A DNA stretch of 64,000 nt from Bacteroidaceae bacterium (GTDB taxonomy: Bacteria > Bacteroidota > Bacteroidia > Bacteroidales > Bacteroidaceae): positions 1 to 64,000 of the forward strand of contig JAGBKI010000061.1 in the NCBI GenBank assembly GCA_017933995.1, written 5' to 3'. Below are positions 33,954 to 43,312 of this stretch, one piece after another; position 1 is the first letter of the stretch; every line of letters starts with the position of its first letter. Made by a program: the position numbers and the translations under genes. Below the pieces are notes generated by a model. The model was not told where the DNA came from. It saw nothing but the letters and a program-made list of their open reading frames with translations, and did not search any database.

Positions 33954-36506
33954 ATGCCTTCAAAAAAACGCAAGACGGCAGGCAAGCAGAAAAAGAACGC
34001 CCGTCCGTCGGCTCTTTCGCAGATGGCGCAGGCCATGGGACGCATTTCGCTCGACACGGTGATGTTCACCATCGGGCTTATATTGCTGGCCGCCGCGCTG
34101 GTGATGCTCTTGTCCATGGTGTCGAACTTTGAGACGGGACGCGCCGACCAAGCAGGCGTGCAGGCACACACGCTGACGCAGGCCAAAAACTACGCGGGCA
34201 CGCTCGGAGCCTACTTGTCGTATTTCATGATGAACAGGCTCTTTGGTATCTGCTCGTTTTTTATTCCCGTGTTCCTCGTACAACTCAGTATGCGCCTTAT
34301 TCGCGCCTACAAGGTGAACTGCGTGAAATACTTTATCCACGAGACGTTGCTGATGGTGTGGGGAAGCGTGGCACTCAGCACGGCTGCGGAGTTCTTTGAC
34401 GGCCTGAAGGGGCTCTTCACATTCCCCGTTGGCGGCAACCACGGCGACCAACTGCGCGAATACTTTGTGACCAACCTGGGTATGGCGGGCTGTATCGCCG
34501 TGCTGCTTGTCACCGCAATTCTATATTTCGTCTACCTGTCGCAGCGCACCAAGGTGCTGGTGCGTCTGGCTGCCAATCCGAAGGACTACCTGCGCCAGAA
34601 TGCCGCGCAGGCTGAGGACGTGCCGCCTTTTGCCGAAGATGCTCCCGAAGACGAACCAACCAAGACGCCGTGGTGGAAGCGCCTGTTCAGCGTGTCCGAA
34701 AAAGAGAGCGGAGACGACACTACTCCCACTCGCCCGGACGAGGACGAACATGCGCCCGACACGCCGCGCGCTGAGACGTGGACGATGGACTTCACACCTG
34801 CGGCTCTCGCCACTAAGCCTAAGAAGGAGCGCCCCGCAAGTCCCGTCATCGAAGTGACGGACGAAGATGAAGCTCTTGCCGAAAGTGGTATTGACACGCC
34901 AGTTCCCATCACCTTCGAGCGCCCCGGCGACGACAAGCAGGCCGAGCGCAACACCATCGGCGCCCTGCCCGACGAACTCGAACCCTACGACCCGCGCAAA
35001 GACCTGGAGAACTACAAGTTCCCCAAACTCGACCTCCTCAAGCAGTACGCCGACGACGGCATCAACATCGACGAGCAGGAACAGCGCGCCAACAGCGACC
35101 GCATCACGCAGGTGCTGGCCAACTTCGACGTGCAGATCACGCGCATCACGGCCACCATCGGCCCCACCATCACGCTCTACGAAATCACTCCCGCCCCCGG
35201 CGTGCGCATCAGCAAGATACGCAACCTGGAGAACGACATCGCCCTGAGCCTCTCGGCCCTGGGCATACGCATCATCGCCCCCATCCCCGGCAAGGGCACC
35301 ATAGGCATCGAGGTGCCCAACGCCAAGCCCCGCATCGTCTCGATGGAGAGCGTGCTGAACAGCCGCACGTTCGAGCAGAGCCGCTACGACCTGCCCGTGG
35401 CCCTGGGCAAGACCATCACCAACGAGGTCTTTATGGTCGACCTGGCCAAGATGCCCCACCTGCTCGTGGCCGGCGCCACGGGCCAGGGCAAGTCCGTCGG
35501 CCTCAACGCCCTCATCACGTCGCTGCTCTACAAGAAGCACCCGGCCGAGCTCAAGCTCGTGATGGTCGACCCCAAGAAGGTGGAACTCAACATCTACGCC
35601 GCGCTGGAGAAGTACTTCATCGCCACGCTGCCCGACCAAGAAGACCCCATCATCACCGACGTGTCGAAGGTCGTGCAGACGCTCAACAGCCTGTGCAAGA
35701 TGATGGACCACCGCTACGATCTGCTGAAGCGCGCCAAGGTGCGCAACATCAAGGAATACAACGACAAGTTCCGCTCGCGCCGCCTCAACCCCAACGACGG
35801 CCACGAGTTCATGCCCTACGTCGTCATCATCATCGACGAGTTCGGCGACCTCATCATGACCGCCGGCAAGGAGGTGGAGCTGCCCATCGCCCGCATCGCC
35901 CAGCTGGCGCGCGCCGTGGGCATGCACATGGTCATCGCCACCCAGCGCCCCACCACCAACATCATCACCGGCACCATCAAGGCCAACTTTCCCGCCCGCA
36001 TGTCGTTCAAGGTGATGTCGCAGATTGACAGCCGCACCATCCTCGACCGCACGGGCGCCAACCAGCTGGTGGGCAAGGGCGACATGCTCTTCCTCAGCGG
36101 CATGAGCGGCGCCGACCCCGTGCGCGTGCAGTGCGCCTTTGTCGACACGCCCGAGGTGGAGCGCATCTGCCAGTTCATCGAGGACCAGCCCGGCTACCTG
36201 CCGCCCTACTACCTGCCCGAGGTGGAGGCCGGCGACGGGGCGGGCACCGGCGGTGGCGCGCAGATGAACGAAGACCTCGACTCGATGTTCGACGAAGTGG
36301 CTCGTATGATTGTCGTCGAGCAGCAAGGCTCCACCTCGCTCATACAGCGCAAGTTCAGCATCGGCTACAACCGCGCCGGACGTCTGATGGACCAGCTCTG
36401 CAAGGCTGGTATAGTGGGCCAGGCGCAGGGCAGCAAACCGCGCGACGTGCTCATCACCGACCTCGGCCAACTCGACGCCCTGCTCGCCTCGTTGCATAGC
36501 AACTAA
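33954..36506 (+). CDS. ftsK: DNA translocase FtsK
   Basis: An 850-residue septal DNA pump that clears and segregates chromosome termini. The N-terminal third has four membrane segments (about 27-50, 85-110, 120-140, 165-190), then an acidic Pro/Thr-rich linker to about 330. The alpha domain carries ALPDELEPYDPRKDLENYKFPKLDLL; the RecA-like beta domain has Walker A GATGQGKSVGLN near 507-518 and Walker B YVVIIIDEFGDLI. The C-terminal gamma domain (KFSIGYNRAGRLMDQLCKAGIVG) would read KOPS-like sites. ATG 33954 (MPSKKRKTAGKQ) is preferred to the earlier in-frame ATG at 33882 because a basic N-terminus before the first helix is typical. Confidence 0.96.
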   Translation: MPSKKRKTAGKQKKNARPSALSQMAQAMGRISLDTVMFTIGLILLAAALVMLLSMVSNFETGRADQAGVQAHTLTQAKNYAGTLGAYLSYFMMNRLFGICSFFIPVFLVQLSMRLIRAYKVNCVKYFIHETLLMVWGSVALSTAAEFFDGLKGLFTFPVGGNHGDQLREYFVTNLGMAGCIAVLLVTAILYFVYLSQRTKVLVRLAANPKDYLRQNAAQAEDVPPFAEDAPEDEPTKTPWWKRLFSVSEKESGDDTTPTRPDEDEHAPDTPRAETWTMDFTPAALATKPKKERPASPVIEVTDEDEALAESGIDTPVPITFERPGDDKQAERNTIGALPDELEPYDPRKDLENYKFPKLDLLKQYADDGINIDEQEQRANSDRITQVLANFDVQITRITATIGPTITLYEITPAPGVRISKIRNLENDIALSLSALGIRIIAPIPGKGTIGIEVPNAKPRIVSMESVLNSRTFEQSRYDLPVALGKTITNEVFMVDLAKMPHLLVAGATGQGKSVGLNALITSLLYKKHPAELKLVMVDPKKVELNIYAALEKYFIATLPDQEDPIITDVSKVVQTLNSLCKMMDHRYDLLKRAKVRNIKEYNDKFRSRRLNPNDGHEFMPYVVIIIDEFGDLIMTAGKEVELPIARIAQLARAVGMHMVIATQRPTTNIITGTIKANFPARMSFKVMSQIDSRTILDRTGANQLVGKGDMLFLSGMSGADPVRVQCAFVDTPEVERICQFIEDQPGYLPPYYLPEVEAGDGAGTGGGAQMNEDLDSMFDEVARMIVVEQQGSTSLIQRKFSIGYNRAGRLMDQLCKAGIVGQAQGSKPRDVLITDLGQLDALLASLHSN

Positions 36507-36616
36507 ACCTGTAGCCGTGGTGTTGCCCGCACCGCTGTTTTCCCTTATCACGGTTAAAAATCCTTAATATACGCGCATCGCATCTGCTTGCACGGGCGTA
36601 AAAACACGGAAAAGAC

Positions 36617-36624
36617 TACTTTTG
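36617..36624 (+). promoter_or_regulatory. Promoter of the lolA-like gene
   Basis: TACTTTTG with a leader of about 110 nt to the start codon at 36738. Confidence 0.6.
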
Positions 36625-36737
36625 CATCATATTTAATCGGGCATGTGATGCGGTTTAGCCCCTCCGAACACCTTTTGACGTGTTCCTTTCTCTCTATTCT
36701 TTGCAGCCCGCATCCACATCCCAAACAACGATCTGCC

Positions 36738-37391
36738 ATGAAAAAGACACGCTTTGCGCTTCTGGCGCTTTTTGCCCTATCCTTCTCTTTCCTATCACTT
36801 TCTACACTTTATGCGCAAGAGGACGAAGCCAGGACTTTCGTTGACCGCGTAGCCACCAAACTCAAGGGAATCGGTTCGCTTGAGGCGCAATTCAGCACCA
36901 CGGCCTACAGTGGCCAAGAAGTGGTGGGCGAAGCCAGCGGAAAACTCACGCTGAAAGGACGAAAGTTCAAACTTGTAAGCCCTGCAATGCAGCAATGGTT
37001 TGACGGGACTACCCTTTGGGCGCTCGAAGCCGGAAGCGACGAGATTTATGTGAGCAAGCCAACCCGCACGGAGTTGCAGCAGATAAACCCCTACAACTTC
37101 ATAGACCTTTACAAGCAGGGTTTTATCTTGAGCACAGCCAGCGACACCTATCAGAACAAGCCCGTCACAGAGGTTCACATGCTCTCGAAATCCACCAAGA
37201 ACCCCATACAAGAGATTTACATCACTGTGGGACAAGACTTGCTGCCCGCATGTATACGTTTCCGCAATGGCAAGAAGAACTGGACAAAGATAATGATCAC
37301 CTCGCTGCGCACGGGCATCCATGTAAGCGACAGCGACTTCCAGCTTGACACCGCCCGCTATCCCAACTACGAAGTTATTGACTTGCGATAG
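36738..37391 (+). CDS. LolA-like periplasmic outer-membrane lipoprotein chaperone
   Basis: A 217-residue exported protein with signal peptide MKKTRFALLALFALSFSFLS and cleavage near YAQ-E. The LolA fold is indicated by VDRVATKLKGIGSLEAQFSTTAYSG, GKLTLKGRKFKLVSPAMQQWFDGTTLWAL, and YNFIDLYKQGFIL, all at the usual spacing. It would carry lipoproteins across the periplasm; the family in Bacteroidetes is divergent from enterobacterial LolA, and no LolB is present in the window. ftsK upstream and trxB 31 bases downstream run in the same direction, an arrangement often seen in Bacteroidales. Confidence 0.85.
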   Translation: MKKTRFALLALFALSFSFLSLSTLYAQEDEARTFVDRVATKLKGIGSLEAQFSTTAYSGQEVVGEASGKLTLKGRKFKLVSPAMQQWFDGTTLWALEAGSDEIYVSKPTRTELQQINPYNFIDLYKQGFILSTASDTYQNKPVTEVHMLSKSTKNPIQEIYITVGQDLLPACIRFRNGKKNWTKIMITSLRTGIHVSDSDFQLDTARYPNYEVIDLR

Positions 37392-37422
37392 CGCTTTCCC
37401 CACCTCCCCACCCTTTCCCTTT

Positions 37423-38358
37423 ATGATTTCCTGCCTCATCCTCGGCTCCGGCCCCGCCGGATACACCGCCGCCCTCTACGCCGCCCGCGCCGGCCTCGCC
37501 CCCGTCGTATGCGAGGGGCTGCAACCCGGCGGTCAGCTCACCACCACCACCGAAATCGAAAACTTCCCCGGCTATCCCGACGGCATCGACGCCAACCAGA
37601 TGATGGCCGACCTGCGCCGCCAGGCCGAGCGCTTCGGCGCCGAGATACGTCCGCGAATCGCTGTGAAGTGCGACCTCGCCCAGGCGCCCTATACCGTCAC
37701 CTTCGACGACGGCACCGCCGAGCAGTGCCACACGCTCATCATCGCCACCGGCGCCTCGGCCAAATACCTCGGCCTGCCCGACGAGGAGAAGTACAAGGGC
37801 GCCGGCGTCAGCGCCTGCGCCACGTGCGACGGCTTTTTCTACCGCCGGCGCCGCGTGGCCGTCGTGGGCGGAGGCGACACCGCCTGCGAAGAGGCCACCT
37901 ACCTGGCCGGACTGGCCGAAAAGGTCTTTATGATAGTGCGCAAGCCCTACCTGCGCGCCTCCGAAGCCATGAAACAGCGCGTGGCCGACAACCCCAAGAT
38001 TGAAATCCTCTTCGAGACCAACACCCTCGGCCTCTACGGCGACGGTGTGGTGGAGGGCGCACACCTCGTACACCGGCGCGGCGAGGCCGACGAGCGCGAG
38101 TACGACCTGCCCATCGACGGCTTCTTCCTCGCCATCGGCCACCACCCCAACAGCGAACTCTTCACCCCCTGGGTGGAGACCGACGAGCAGGGCTACATCG
38201 TCACCGACGGCGCGCGCCCCACGACGCGTGTCCCCGGCGTCTTCGCCGCAGGCGACGTGGCCGACCCGCTCTACCGCCAGGCCATCACAGCCGCCGCAGC
38301 CGGGTGCCGTGCCGCCCTCGAAGCCGAACGCTACCTCGTAGAAAAGGGACTGAAATGA
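37423..38358 (+). CDS. trxB: Thioredoxin reductase
   Basis: A 311-residue flavoprotein that reduces thioredoxin with NADPH. FAD motif GSGPAGYTAALYAARAGL at residues 8-25, GGQLTTTTEIENFPGYPDGIDANQMM, redox site CATC at 132-135, NADPH motif GGGDTACEEATYLAGL and the second FAD block GVFAAGDVADPLYRQAITAAAAGCRAALEAERYL follow in the canonical order. Here the NADPH motif ends in TYLAGLAEKVFMIVRK, with the arginine typical for NADPH. Length is standard. The downstream lipoprotein gene overlaps its stop as ATGA. Confidence 0.96.
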   Translation: MISCLILGSGPAGYTAALYAARAGLAPVVCEGLQPGGQLTTTTEIENFPGYPDGIDANQMMADLRRQAERFGAEIRPRIAVKCDLAQAPYTVTFDDGTAEQCHTLIIATGASAKYLGLPDEEKYKGAGVSACATCDGFFYRRRRVAVVGGGDTACEEATYLAGLAEKVFMIVRKPYLRASEAMKQRVADNPKIEILFETNTLGLYGDGVVEGAHLVHRRGEADEREYDLPIDGFFLAIGHHPNSELFTPWVETDEQGYIVTDGARPTTRVPGVFAAGDVADPLYRQAITAAAAGCRAALEAERYLVEKGLK

Positions 38359-39005
38359 CGCCAGCCCGACGACATATCCCTTGCCCCACAGAAGCCTCCC
38401 GCAAGGGGGGCTTCCTTTTTGCTACCGCGCTGGTCGTCGCATTGCTTTTCACGACGGCCTGCACCACGCAGCGCCTGCCCGACGGTGCCTACCTCCCCGC
38501 CCGCGCCCGCATGGTCACCGCCTCGCTTCCAGCTACTGCGCAGCCCGTTGTGGCGGCGGCTGCATCGCAGCCGCGCCCCACTGCCTCCCAGACCGCCACC
38601 GCCGCCCGCGCCTTGGGTATCGAGGCCGACGCCACCGACGACGCGCGCCTGCTCACCGTCTGCGCCTCCTATCTCGGCACGCCCTACAAATACGCCGGCA
38701 ACGACCGCGAGGGCATCGACTGTTCCGGCCTCACCACCGCCATCTACCGCGAAGTCTACGGCATCGGCCTCCACCGTCGCAGCCTCGACCAGCACGAGAA
38801 GGACGTGCCCCACGCCACCACCGCCACGCCGCGCCAGGGCGACCTGCTCTTCTTCACCACCAACGGCACGGGCCGCTGCTCGCACGTCGGTGTCTACCTC
38901 AAGGACCAGCGCTTCATCCACGCCAGCACCCGGCGCGGCGTCGTTGTCGACGATCTCCGCTCTGACTACTATCGCACCCGCTTCCTCGGTGGCGGGCGGC
39001 CTTAA
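38355..39005 (+). CDS. NlpC/P60-family peptidoglycan endopeptidase lipoprotein
   Basis: A 216-residue protein with an N-terminal lipoprotein-type signal (FATALVVALLFTTAC, Cys about residue 36) and a C-terminal NlpC/P60 cysteine peptidase domain. DREGIDCSGLTTAIYREVYG contains the catalytic Cys, and TGRCSHVGVYLKDQRFIHAS contains the catalytic His and downstream His. GTPYKYAGN precedes as expected. It should cut stem peptides of peptidoglycan from the periplasmic face of a membrane. Translation is coupled to trxB by a 4-base overlap; the functional tie between the two is not obvious. Confidence 0.9.
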   Translation: MTPARRHIPCPTEASRKGGFLFATALVVALLFTTACTTQRLPDGAYLPARARMVTASLPATAQPVVAAAASQPRPTASQTATAARALGIEADATDDARLLTVCASYLGTPYKYAGNDREGIDCSGLTTAIYREVYGIGLHRRSLDQHEKDVPHATTATPRQGDLLFFTTNGTGRCSHVGVYLKDQRFIHASTRRGVVVDDLRSDYYRTRFLGGGRP

Positions 39006-39032
39006 TCACTCGTATTATAATATATATATACG

Positions 39033-39722
39033 ATGCTCACCCTCTCCTCCCTCCTCATCGGCCACCGCGCCGTTCCGCTGTGCACGCCGCTTTCGGCCAC
39101 GCTTCCGGCTGGCTGCCTCTGCGCGCTCGTGGGTCGCAATGGCACGGGCAAGAGCACACTGCTGCGCACGCTCTGCGGCCTACAGAAGCCCTTGGGCGGC
39201 ACGGTGGAATGGGACGGACGGGACGTGCGGGTGATGACGCGGCGCGAACTGGCGCGCAGCGTCGCCGTGGTACTCACCGCGCGCCCCGACACGGCGATGC
39301 TCACCGTGCGTGATGTCGTGGCCACGGGGCGTATGCCCTACACGCCCGCCACGGGCCGCCTCTCCGCCGCCGACCGCGCTGCCGTCGAGGAGGCCATGCG
39401 GCTGGCGGGCATCGAAAGCCTGGCCGCGCGCCGCCTCACCACGCTTAGCGACGGCGAGCGGCAGCGCGCCATGATAGCCAAGGCACTGGCGCAACAGACG
39501 CCCGCCATCCTGCTCGACGAACCCACGGCCTTCCTCGACTATGTGGCGCGCGAGGAGGTATTCGCCCTGTTGCACAGCCTCGCCCGCGATGCCAGCAAAC
39601 TCATCCTCCTCTCCACGCACGACCTGCAGTGCGCCGCGCGCCACGCCGACCGCATCTGGCACCTCACCGACAACGGCCTCCGCACCGGCACGCCCGAACT
39701 CCTCACTTTTCTGGGTTTATAA
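39033..39722 (+). CDS. ABC transporter ATP-binding protein (FecE/BtuD-like), without permease partner
   Basis: A 229-residue ATPase. Walker A GRNGTGKST near 36-44, signature LSDGERQRAMIAKAL near 136-150, Walker B ILLDEPTAFLD and the switch His in LLSTHDLQCAARHAD. The DVVATGRMPYTPATGRLSAADRAAVEEAM segment is typical of iron-siderophore and cobalamin importers (FecE, FhuC, BtuD). No permease or binding-protein gene is adjacent, so it may serve a transporter encoded elsewhere. The gene is preceded by TATAATATATATATACG, an unusually AT-rich 27-base spacer. Confidence 0.88.
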   Translation: MLTLSSLLIGHRAVPLCTPLSATLPAGCLCALVGRNGTGKSTLLRTLCGLQKPLGGTVEWDGRDVRVMTRRELARSVAVVLTARPDTAMLTVRDVVATGRMPYTPATGRLSAADRAAVEEAMRLAGIESLAARRLTTLSDGERQRAMIAKALAQQTPAILLDEPTAFLDYVAREEVFALLHSLARDASKLILLSTHDLQCAARHADRIWHLTDNGLRTGTPELLTFLGL

Positions 39723-39812
39723 GTTTGAGAGTTTTTAAGTTTATGAGTTTGCGCAGACTCATAAACTCAAGAACTAAGAAACTCATAAACTCAAGAACTA
39801 TAAAGCTTATCT
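39720..39812. repeat. Word-built hairpin before topB
   Basis: Left arm AAGTTTGAGAGTTTTTAAG and TTTATGAGTTTGCGC, right arm GCAGACTCATAAACTC, AAGAACTAAG, AAACTCATAAACTC, AAGAACTATAAAGCTT. Another tandem-word stem, here with the 14-mer AAACTCATAAACTC reused. Confidence 0.8.
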
Positions 39813-39821
39813 CTCCCCACA

Positions 39822-41936
39822 ATGACAGTCTGCATCGCCGAGAAGCCCAGCGTGGCGCGCGACATCGCCCGCGTGCTGGGTGCCAACACGTCGCACGAAG
39901 GCTATATGGAGGGCGCCGGCTACCAGGTCACCTGGACGTTCGGCCACCTCTGCGAACTCAAGAACCCCGAGGACTACACCCCGATGTGGCGCCGCTGGAC
40001 GCTGGGCAGCCTGCCTATGGTGCCCGAGCGCTTCGGCATACGTCTCAAGGCCGACCAGGGCGTCGAGCGGCAGTTCGAGGTGATACGCACGCTGATGGCG
40101 CAGGCCGACGAAATCATCAACTGCGGCGATGCCGGGCAGGAGGGCGAACTCATACAGCGGTGGGTGATGCAGAAGGCCGGTGCCAAGTGCCCCGTCAAGC
40201 GCCTTTGGATCTCCTCGCTCACCGAGGAGGCCATACGCGAGGGATTCCAGAACCTGCGCCCCGCCGACGACTACCGCCCGCTCTACGAGGCCGGCCTGTG
40301 CCGCGCCATCGGCGACTGGCTGCTCGGCATGAACGCCACGCGCCTCTACACCCTCAAGTACCGCTCCGGCCAATACGGCCAGCCCCCGCTCTCCGTGGGG
40401 CGTGTGCAGACCCCCACGCTCGCCCTCATCGTGCGCCGCGACCACGAGATAGCCCACTTCACGCCCGAACCCTACTGGGTGCTGACCACCACCTACCGCG
40501 ACACGCTGTTCAGCGCCGTGATGGCCCAGCCCGACGCCGACGAGGAACCCGACGAGGACGGGCGCAAGGGCAAGAAAGCCCCCGCCCCGCGCGGCTTCGC
40601 CACCGAGGAGGAGGGACGCGCCGCCCTCGACAAGATACGCGGCGTGCCGCTCACGGTCACCAAGGTGGAGAAGAAGAATGGCACCGAAGCCCCGCCGCGC
40701 CTCTTCGACCTGACGAGCCTCCAGGTGGAGTGCAACAAAAAGTTCGGCCTTAGCGCCGACGAGACGCTCAAGACCATACAGTCGCTCTACGAGAAGAAAG
40801 TCACCACCTACCCCCGCGTCGACACCACCTACCTGCCCGACGACGTCTACCCCAAGTGCAAGGCCACGCTCAACGGCATCGCCAAGTACTACGCCACGGA
40901 GCTTCAGCCCCTGCGCGGCGCCAAACTGCTGAAGCGCAAAAAGGTGTTCGACAACTCCAAGGTGACCGACCACCACGCCATCATCCCCACCGGCGTCGAG
41001 CCCAACAACCTCACCGAGGCCGAGCGCCGCGTCTACGACCTCGTGGCGCGCCGCTTCATCGCCAACTTCTACCCCGACTGCCGCTTCGCCACCACCACCG
41101 TGCTGGCCGAGGCCGCCGACGTGCCCTTCCGCGTCAGCGGCAAGGTCATCCTCGAACCCGCCTGGCGCACCGTCATCAACCCCGGCGGCGACGCTCCCGA
41201 GGCTGCTGACACCGACCCCGCCGCCGACAAGGAGCGCGTGCTGCCCGCCTTCACCGTGGGCGAGAGCGGCCCCCACGAACCCTCACTGGCGCAGAAGTTC
41301 ACCCAGCCGCCCAAGCACTACACCGAGGCCACCCTGCTGCGCGCCATGGAGACCGCCGGGCGCACCGTCGACGACGACGAACTGCGCGACGCTCTCAAAG
41401 AGAACGGCATAGGCCGCCCCTCCACCCGCGCCGCCATCATCGAGACGCTCTTCCGGCGCGGCTACATTGTCAAGCAGCGCAAGTCGCTCCTCGCCACCGC
41501 CACCGGCACCGAACTTATTTCGCTCATACGCGAGGATCTCCTCAAGAGTGCCGAACTCACCGGTCGCTGGGAGAAGAAACTGCGCGAGATAGAGCGGCGC
41601 GAGTACAGCGCGCCGCAGTTCATTGCCGAACTCAAGGAAATGGTCGCCGGCATCGTCACACAGGTGCTCGCCGACAACAGCAACCGCCGCGTCGCCGAAG
41701 CCGCGCAGACCGCCAAACCCGCCAAATCGTCAGCCAACTCCGCCTCGCCTGCGTCTGCCTCGAAGAAAAGCGCTGCTGCGTCGCCAGCAGCCGCCAATGC
41801 CCCCGCCGCCAAGCGCATCCGAGTGGGCAGCAAATGCCCCGTCTGCGGCCAGGGCAAGGTCATCAAGGGCCACACCGCCTACGGCTGTTCGCGCTGGCGC
41901 GAGGGCTGCACCTTCCGCAAGCCCTTCAAATCCTAA
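39822..41936 (+). CDS. topB: DNA topoisomerase III
   Basis: A 704-residue type IA topoisomerase. The Toprim domain starts MTVCIAEKPSVARDIARVLGAN and has CGDAGQEGELI with the metal-binding acids. QPPLSVGRVQTPTLALIVRRD is the conserved central block, and the catalytic tyrosine is Tyr330 in TTYPRVDTTYL. GIGRPSTRAAIIETLFRRGYI follows. The C-terminus has an Ala/Ser/Lys-rich linker and one zinc ribbon (CPVCGQGKVIKG ... GCSRWREGC). It relaxes negatively supercoiled and decatenates DNA. Chromosomal copies of this form are common in Bacteroidales, so it need not mark a mobile element. Ends before a strong terminator. Confidence 0.96.
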   Translation: MTVCIAEKPSVARDIARVLGANTSHEGYMEGAGYQVTWTFGHLCELKNPEDYTPMWRRWTLGSLPMVPERFGIRLKADQGVERQFEVIRTLMAQADEIINCGDAGQEGELIQRWVMQKAGAKCPVKRLWISSLTEEAIREGFQNLRPADDYRPLYEAGLCRAIGDWLLGMNATRLYTLKYRSGQYGQPPLSVGRVQTPTLALIVRRDHEIAHFTPEPYWVLTTTYRDTLFSAVMAQPDADEEPDEDGRKGKKAPAPRGFATEEEGRAALDKIRGVPLTVTKVEKKNGTEAPPRLFDLTSLQVECNKKFGLSADETLKTIQSLYEKKVTTYPRVDTTYLPDDVYPKCKATLNGIAKYYATELQPLRGAKLLKRKKVFDNSKVTDHHAIIPTGVEPNNLTEAERRVYDLVARRFIANFYPDCRFATTTVLAEAADVPFRVSGKVILEPAWRTVINPGGDAPEAADTDPAADKERVLPAFTVGESGPHEPSLAQKFTQPPKHYTEATLLRAMETAGRTVDDDELRDALKENGIGRPSTRAAIIETLFRRGYIVKQRKSLLATATGTELISLIREDLLKSAELTGRWEKKLREIERREYSAPQFIAELKEMVAGIVTQVLADNSNRRVAEAAQTAKPAKSSANSASPASASKKSAAASPAAANAPAAKRIRVGSKCPVCGQGKVIKGHTAYGCSRWREGCTFRKPFKS

Positions 41937-41961
41937 TATAACGAGCCCTCTATGACAGGAA

Positions 41962-42003
41962 GAGCCGTTGGCCAGCATTCTGCGGCCAACGGTTCTTCTT
42001 TTG
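41962..42003 (+). terminator. Terminator of topB
   Basis: GAGCCGTTGGCC and GGCCAACGGTTC form a 12-bp stem (one G-T pair) around AGCATTCTGC, followed by TTCTTTTG. Confidence 0.92.
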
Positions 42004-42087
42004 TCATACATAAAACCCGCACCAAATCTCCCCCATACGCCCGCAGAATCACAAATGCTCGCGACAAATTCCTGCCCGTTGCGGCCT

Positions 42088-42183
42088 AAATCTGCAAATT
42101 AAGCCTAAGTTTGTACAAACTAAGCCTAAGTTTCGCCAAATTAAGGCTTAATTTGTAGAAACTAAGCCTAAGTTTGGAGATTG
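42088..42183. repeat. 96-bp palindromic element, copy C
   Basis: AAATCTGCAAATTAAGCC at the left end, as in copy A, followed by GTACAAACTAAGCC, a CGCCAAATTAAGGC unit and TAGAAACTAAGCC; here the last unit is not the complement of the first. The remaining bases to 42336 contain no recognisable feature. Confidence 0.9.
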
Positions 42184-42336
42184 CAAAGCCACCAGTTGGT
42201 TTTGCAGGCTTTCTTGTTGCTTTGTGAATGGGCTGTAACAATAGGCAATCATAGCAGCGCATTTACCATAAGAGGCCGAAAATTGCGCATAAAGCCTCAC
42301 GGTTCCTTTGCTTCTTGTCAAGAAAAACTTAGAAAG

Positions 42337-43047
42337 CTACTCCACCAATCTGTATGCCCGCCCCCGGTCGGCCTCAATCTTGAGGGAGGAATGCTGATCG
42401 AGGGTCTGCTTGAGGCGGCGCACAAGGGTGTAGAGCGTTTCGCTGGCGTCGGGCTTGCGCGGCCAGAGGGTGTCGCAGATTTCGGCCTTGGTGAGCGTGT
42501 GCGTACCGCTATGGAAAAACATCTCCATCAACTGGCGCTGCATCGGTGTGAAGTGGACAGCGCATCCCGTAGCGTCATGGAAGTCGCCCGAAGCGTTGCA
42601 GAGCGTCAGGCCGCCGAGTGTTTGCCCTTTTACATCCATAGATACTGGTTCGGGCAGCCGTCCCGCCACGCTGCGCCGCCACAGCAGGAGTGAAAGAACG
42701 ATGGACACCGTCCAAAGCACTGCCGCCGGACGCTGGTCGGAAAGCCCCAATACGGTGGCCTCGGAGCACTGGGCATAGGCGCGGAATCCGCTGCCACGGG
42801 TGTCGACAGCCAGCGTAGCCTTGCCGCGCAGGTCGGTGATTTGAAGGTGGTTGTTGAAGGTGCGAATGGTGTCGGGCGTAATCACATCGCTGCCCTGCTG
42901 GCGCAGCGTCAGCGCCAACGCCTGCTCCATGTCACTGTGCACACGGCCACGCGCGGTGCAGAAACTGTCTACGCTCGCTACGACGGAGGCCGCGACGAAA
43001 GCCACCACCGCCCAGAGCAGTGTCCGTTGTGTTCTTACTTCATCCAT
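42337..43047 (-). CDS. Membrane-bound winged-helix transcriptional regulator (ToxR-like topology)
   Basis: A 236-residue protein with two membrane helices and a C-terminal DNA-binding domain. Helix 1 is LLWAVVAFVAASVVASVDSF (about 9-28), a sensor region of 75 residues follows, and helix 2 is AVLWTVSIVLSLLLWRR (about 108-124). Residues 150-236 are an OmpR-type winged helix (FTPMQRQLMEMFFHSGTHTLTKAEICDTLWP, then SETLYTLVRRLKQTLDQHSSLKIEADRGRAYRL). The DNA-binding domain is thus C-terminal and cytoplasmic, fused directly to a periplasmic sensor with no kinase. Divergent from the lipoprotein and M64 genes at 43313-45843, which are the likeliest targets. Confidence 0.85.
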   Translation of the reverse strand: MDEVRTQRTLLWAVVAFVAASVVASVDSFCTARGRVHSDMEQALALTLRQQGSDVITPDTIRTFNNHLQITDLRGKATLAVDTRGSGFRAYAQCSEATVLGLSDQRPAAVLWTVSIVLSLLLWRRSVAGRLPEPVSMDVKGQTLGGLTLCNASGDFHDATGCAVHFTPMQRQLMEMFFHSGTHTLTKAEICDTLWPRKPDASETLYTLVRRLKQTLDQHSSLKIEADRGRAYRLVE

Positions 43048-43091
43048 ATCGTTCGTTGTACAATGTGGTTAATACTCGTAATTTGCTTGTG

Positions 43092-43099
43092 CAAAGCTA
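43092..43099 (-). promoter_or_regulatory. Promoter of the membrane regulator gene
   Basis: Minus strand TAGCTTTG, 45 bases before the start codon. Confidence 0.5.
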
Positions 43100-43184
43100 C
43101 ACATTATTCATCATTCACGTGGCACTTCAGGCGCAACAACATGGCGCATTTGCGCGTCAGGCTTGAAATTAAAAGGCCAGCGGC

Positions 43185-43214
43185 TTTGTGGCTTGCGGGA
43201 AAGTAGTAAATTTG
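43185..43214 (+). promoter_or_regulatory. Promoter of the lipoprotein-M64 operon
   Basis: TTTG at 43185-43188, 18 bases, TAAATTTG at 43207-43214. The leader is about 90 nt and contains the hairpin at 43251-43270. Confidence 0.65.
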
Positions 43215-43250
43215 CACCGCTTATTTAGAGATTTATCTGCTTTCCCGATG

Positions 43251-43270
43251 CTTCTTAACCCGTTAAGAAG
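43251..43270 (+). promoter_or_regulatory. Hairpin in the 5-prime leader of the lipoprotein gene
   Basis: CTTCTTAAC and GTTAAGAAG form a perfect 9-bp stem around CC, followed at once by CCCCCGTTAAG which repeats the GTTAAG word. Not followed by T residues, so it is more likely a leader structure or operator than a terminator. Confidence 0.5.
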
Positions 43271-43312
43271 CCCCCGTTAAGACATAACATGTTTAACTTA
43301 ATACCAAAGAGA

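Noticed and set aside
39822..41936. topB as a marker of a conjugative element
   Set aside because: No relaxase, traG or integrase genes are near, and chromosomal topB is common in this order.
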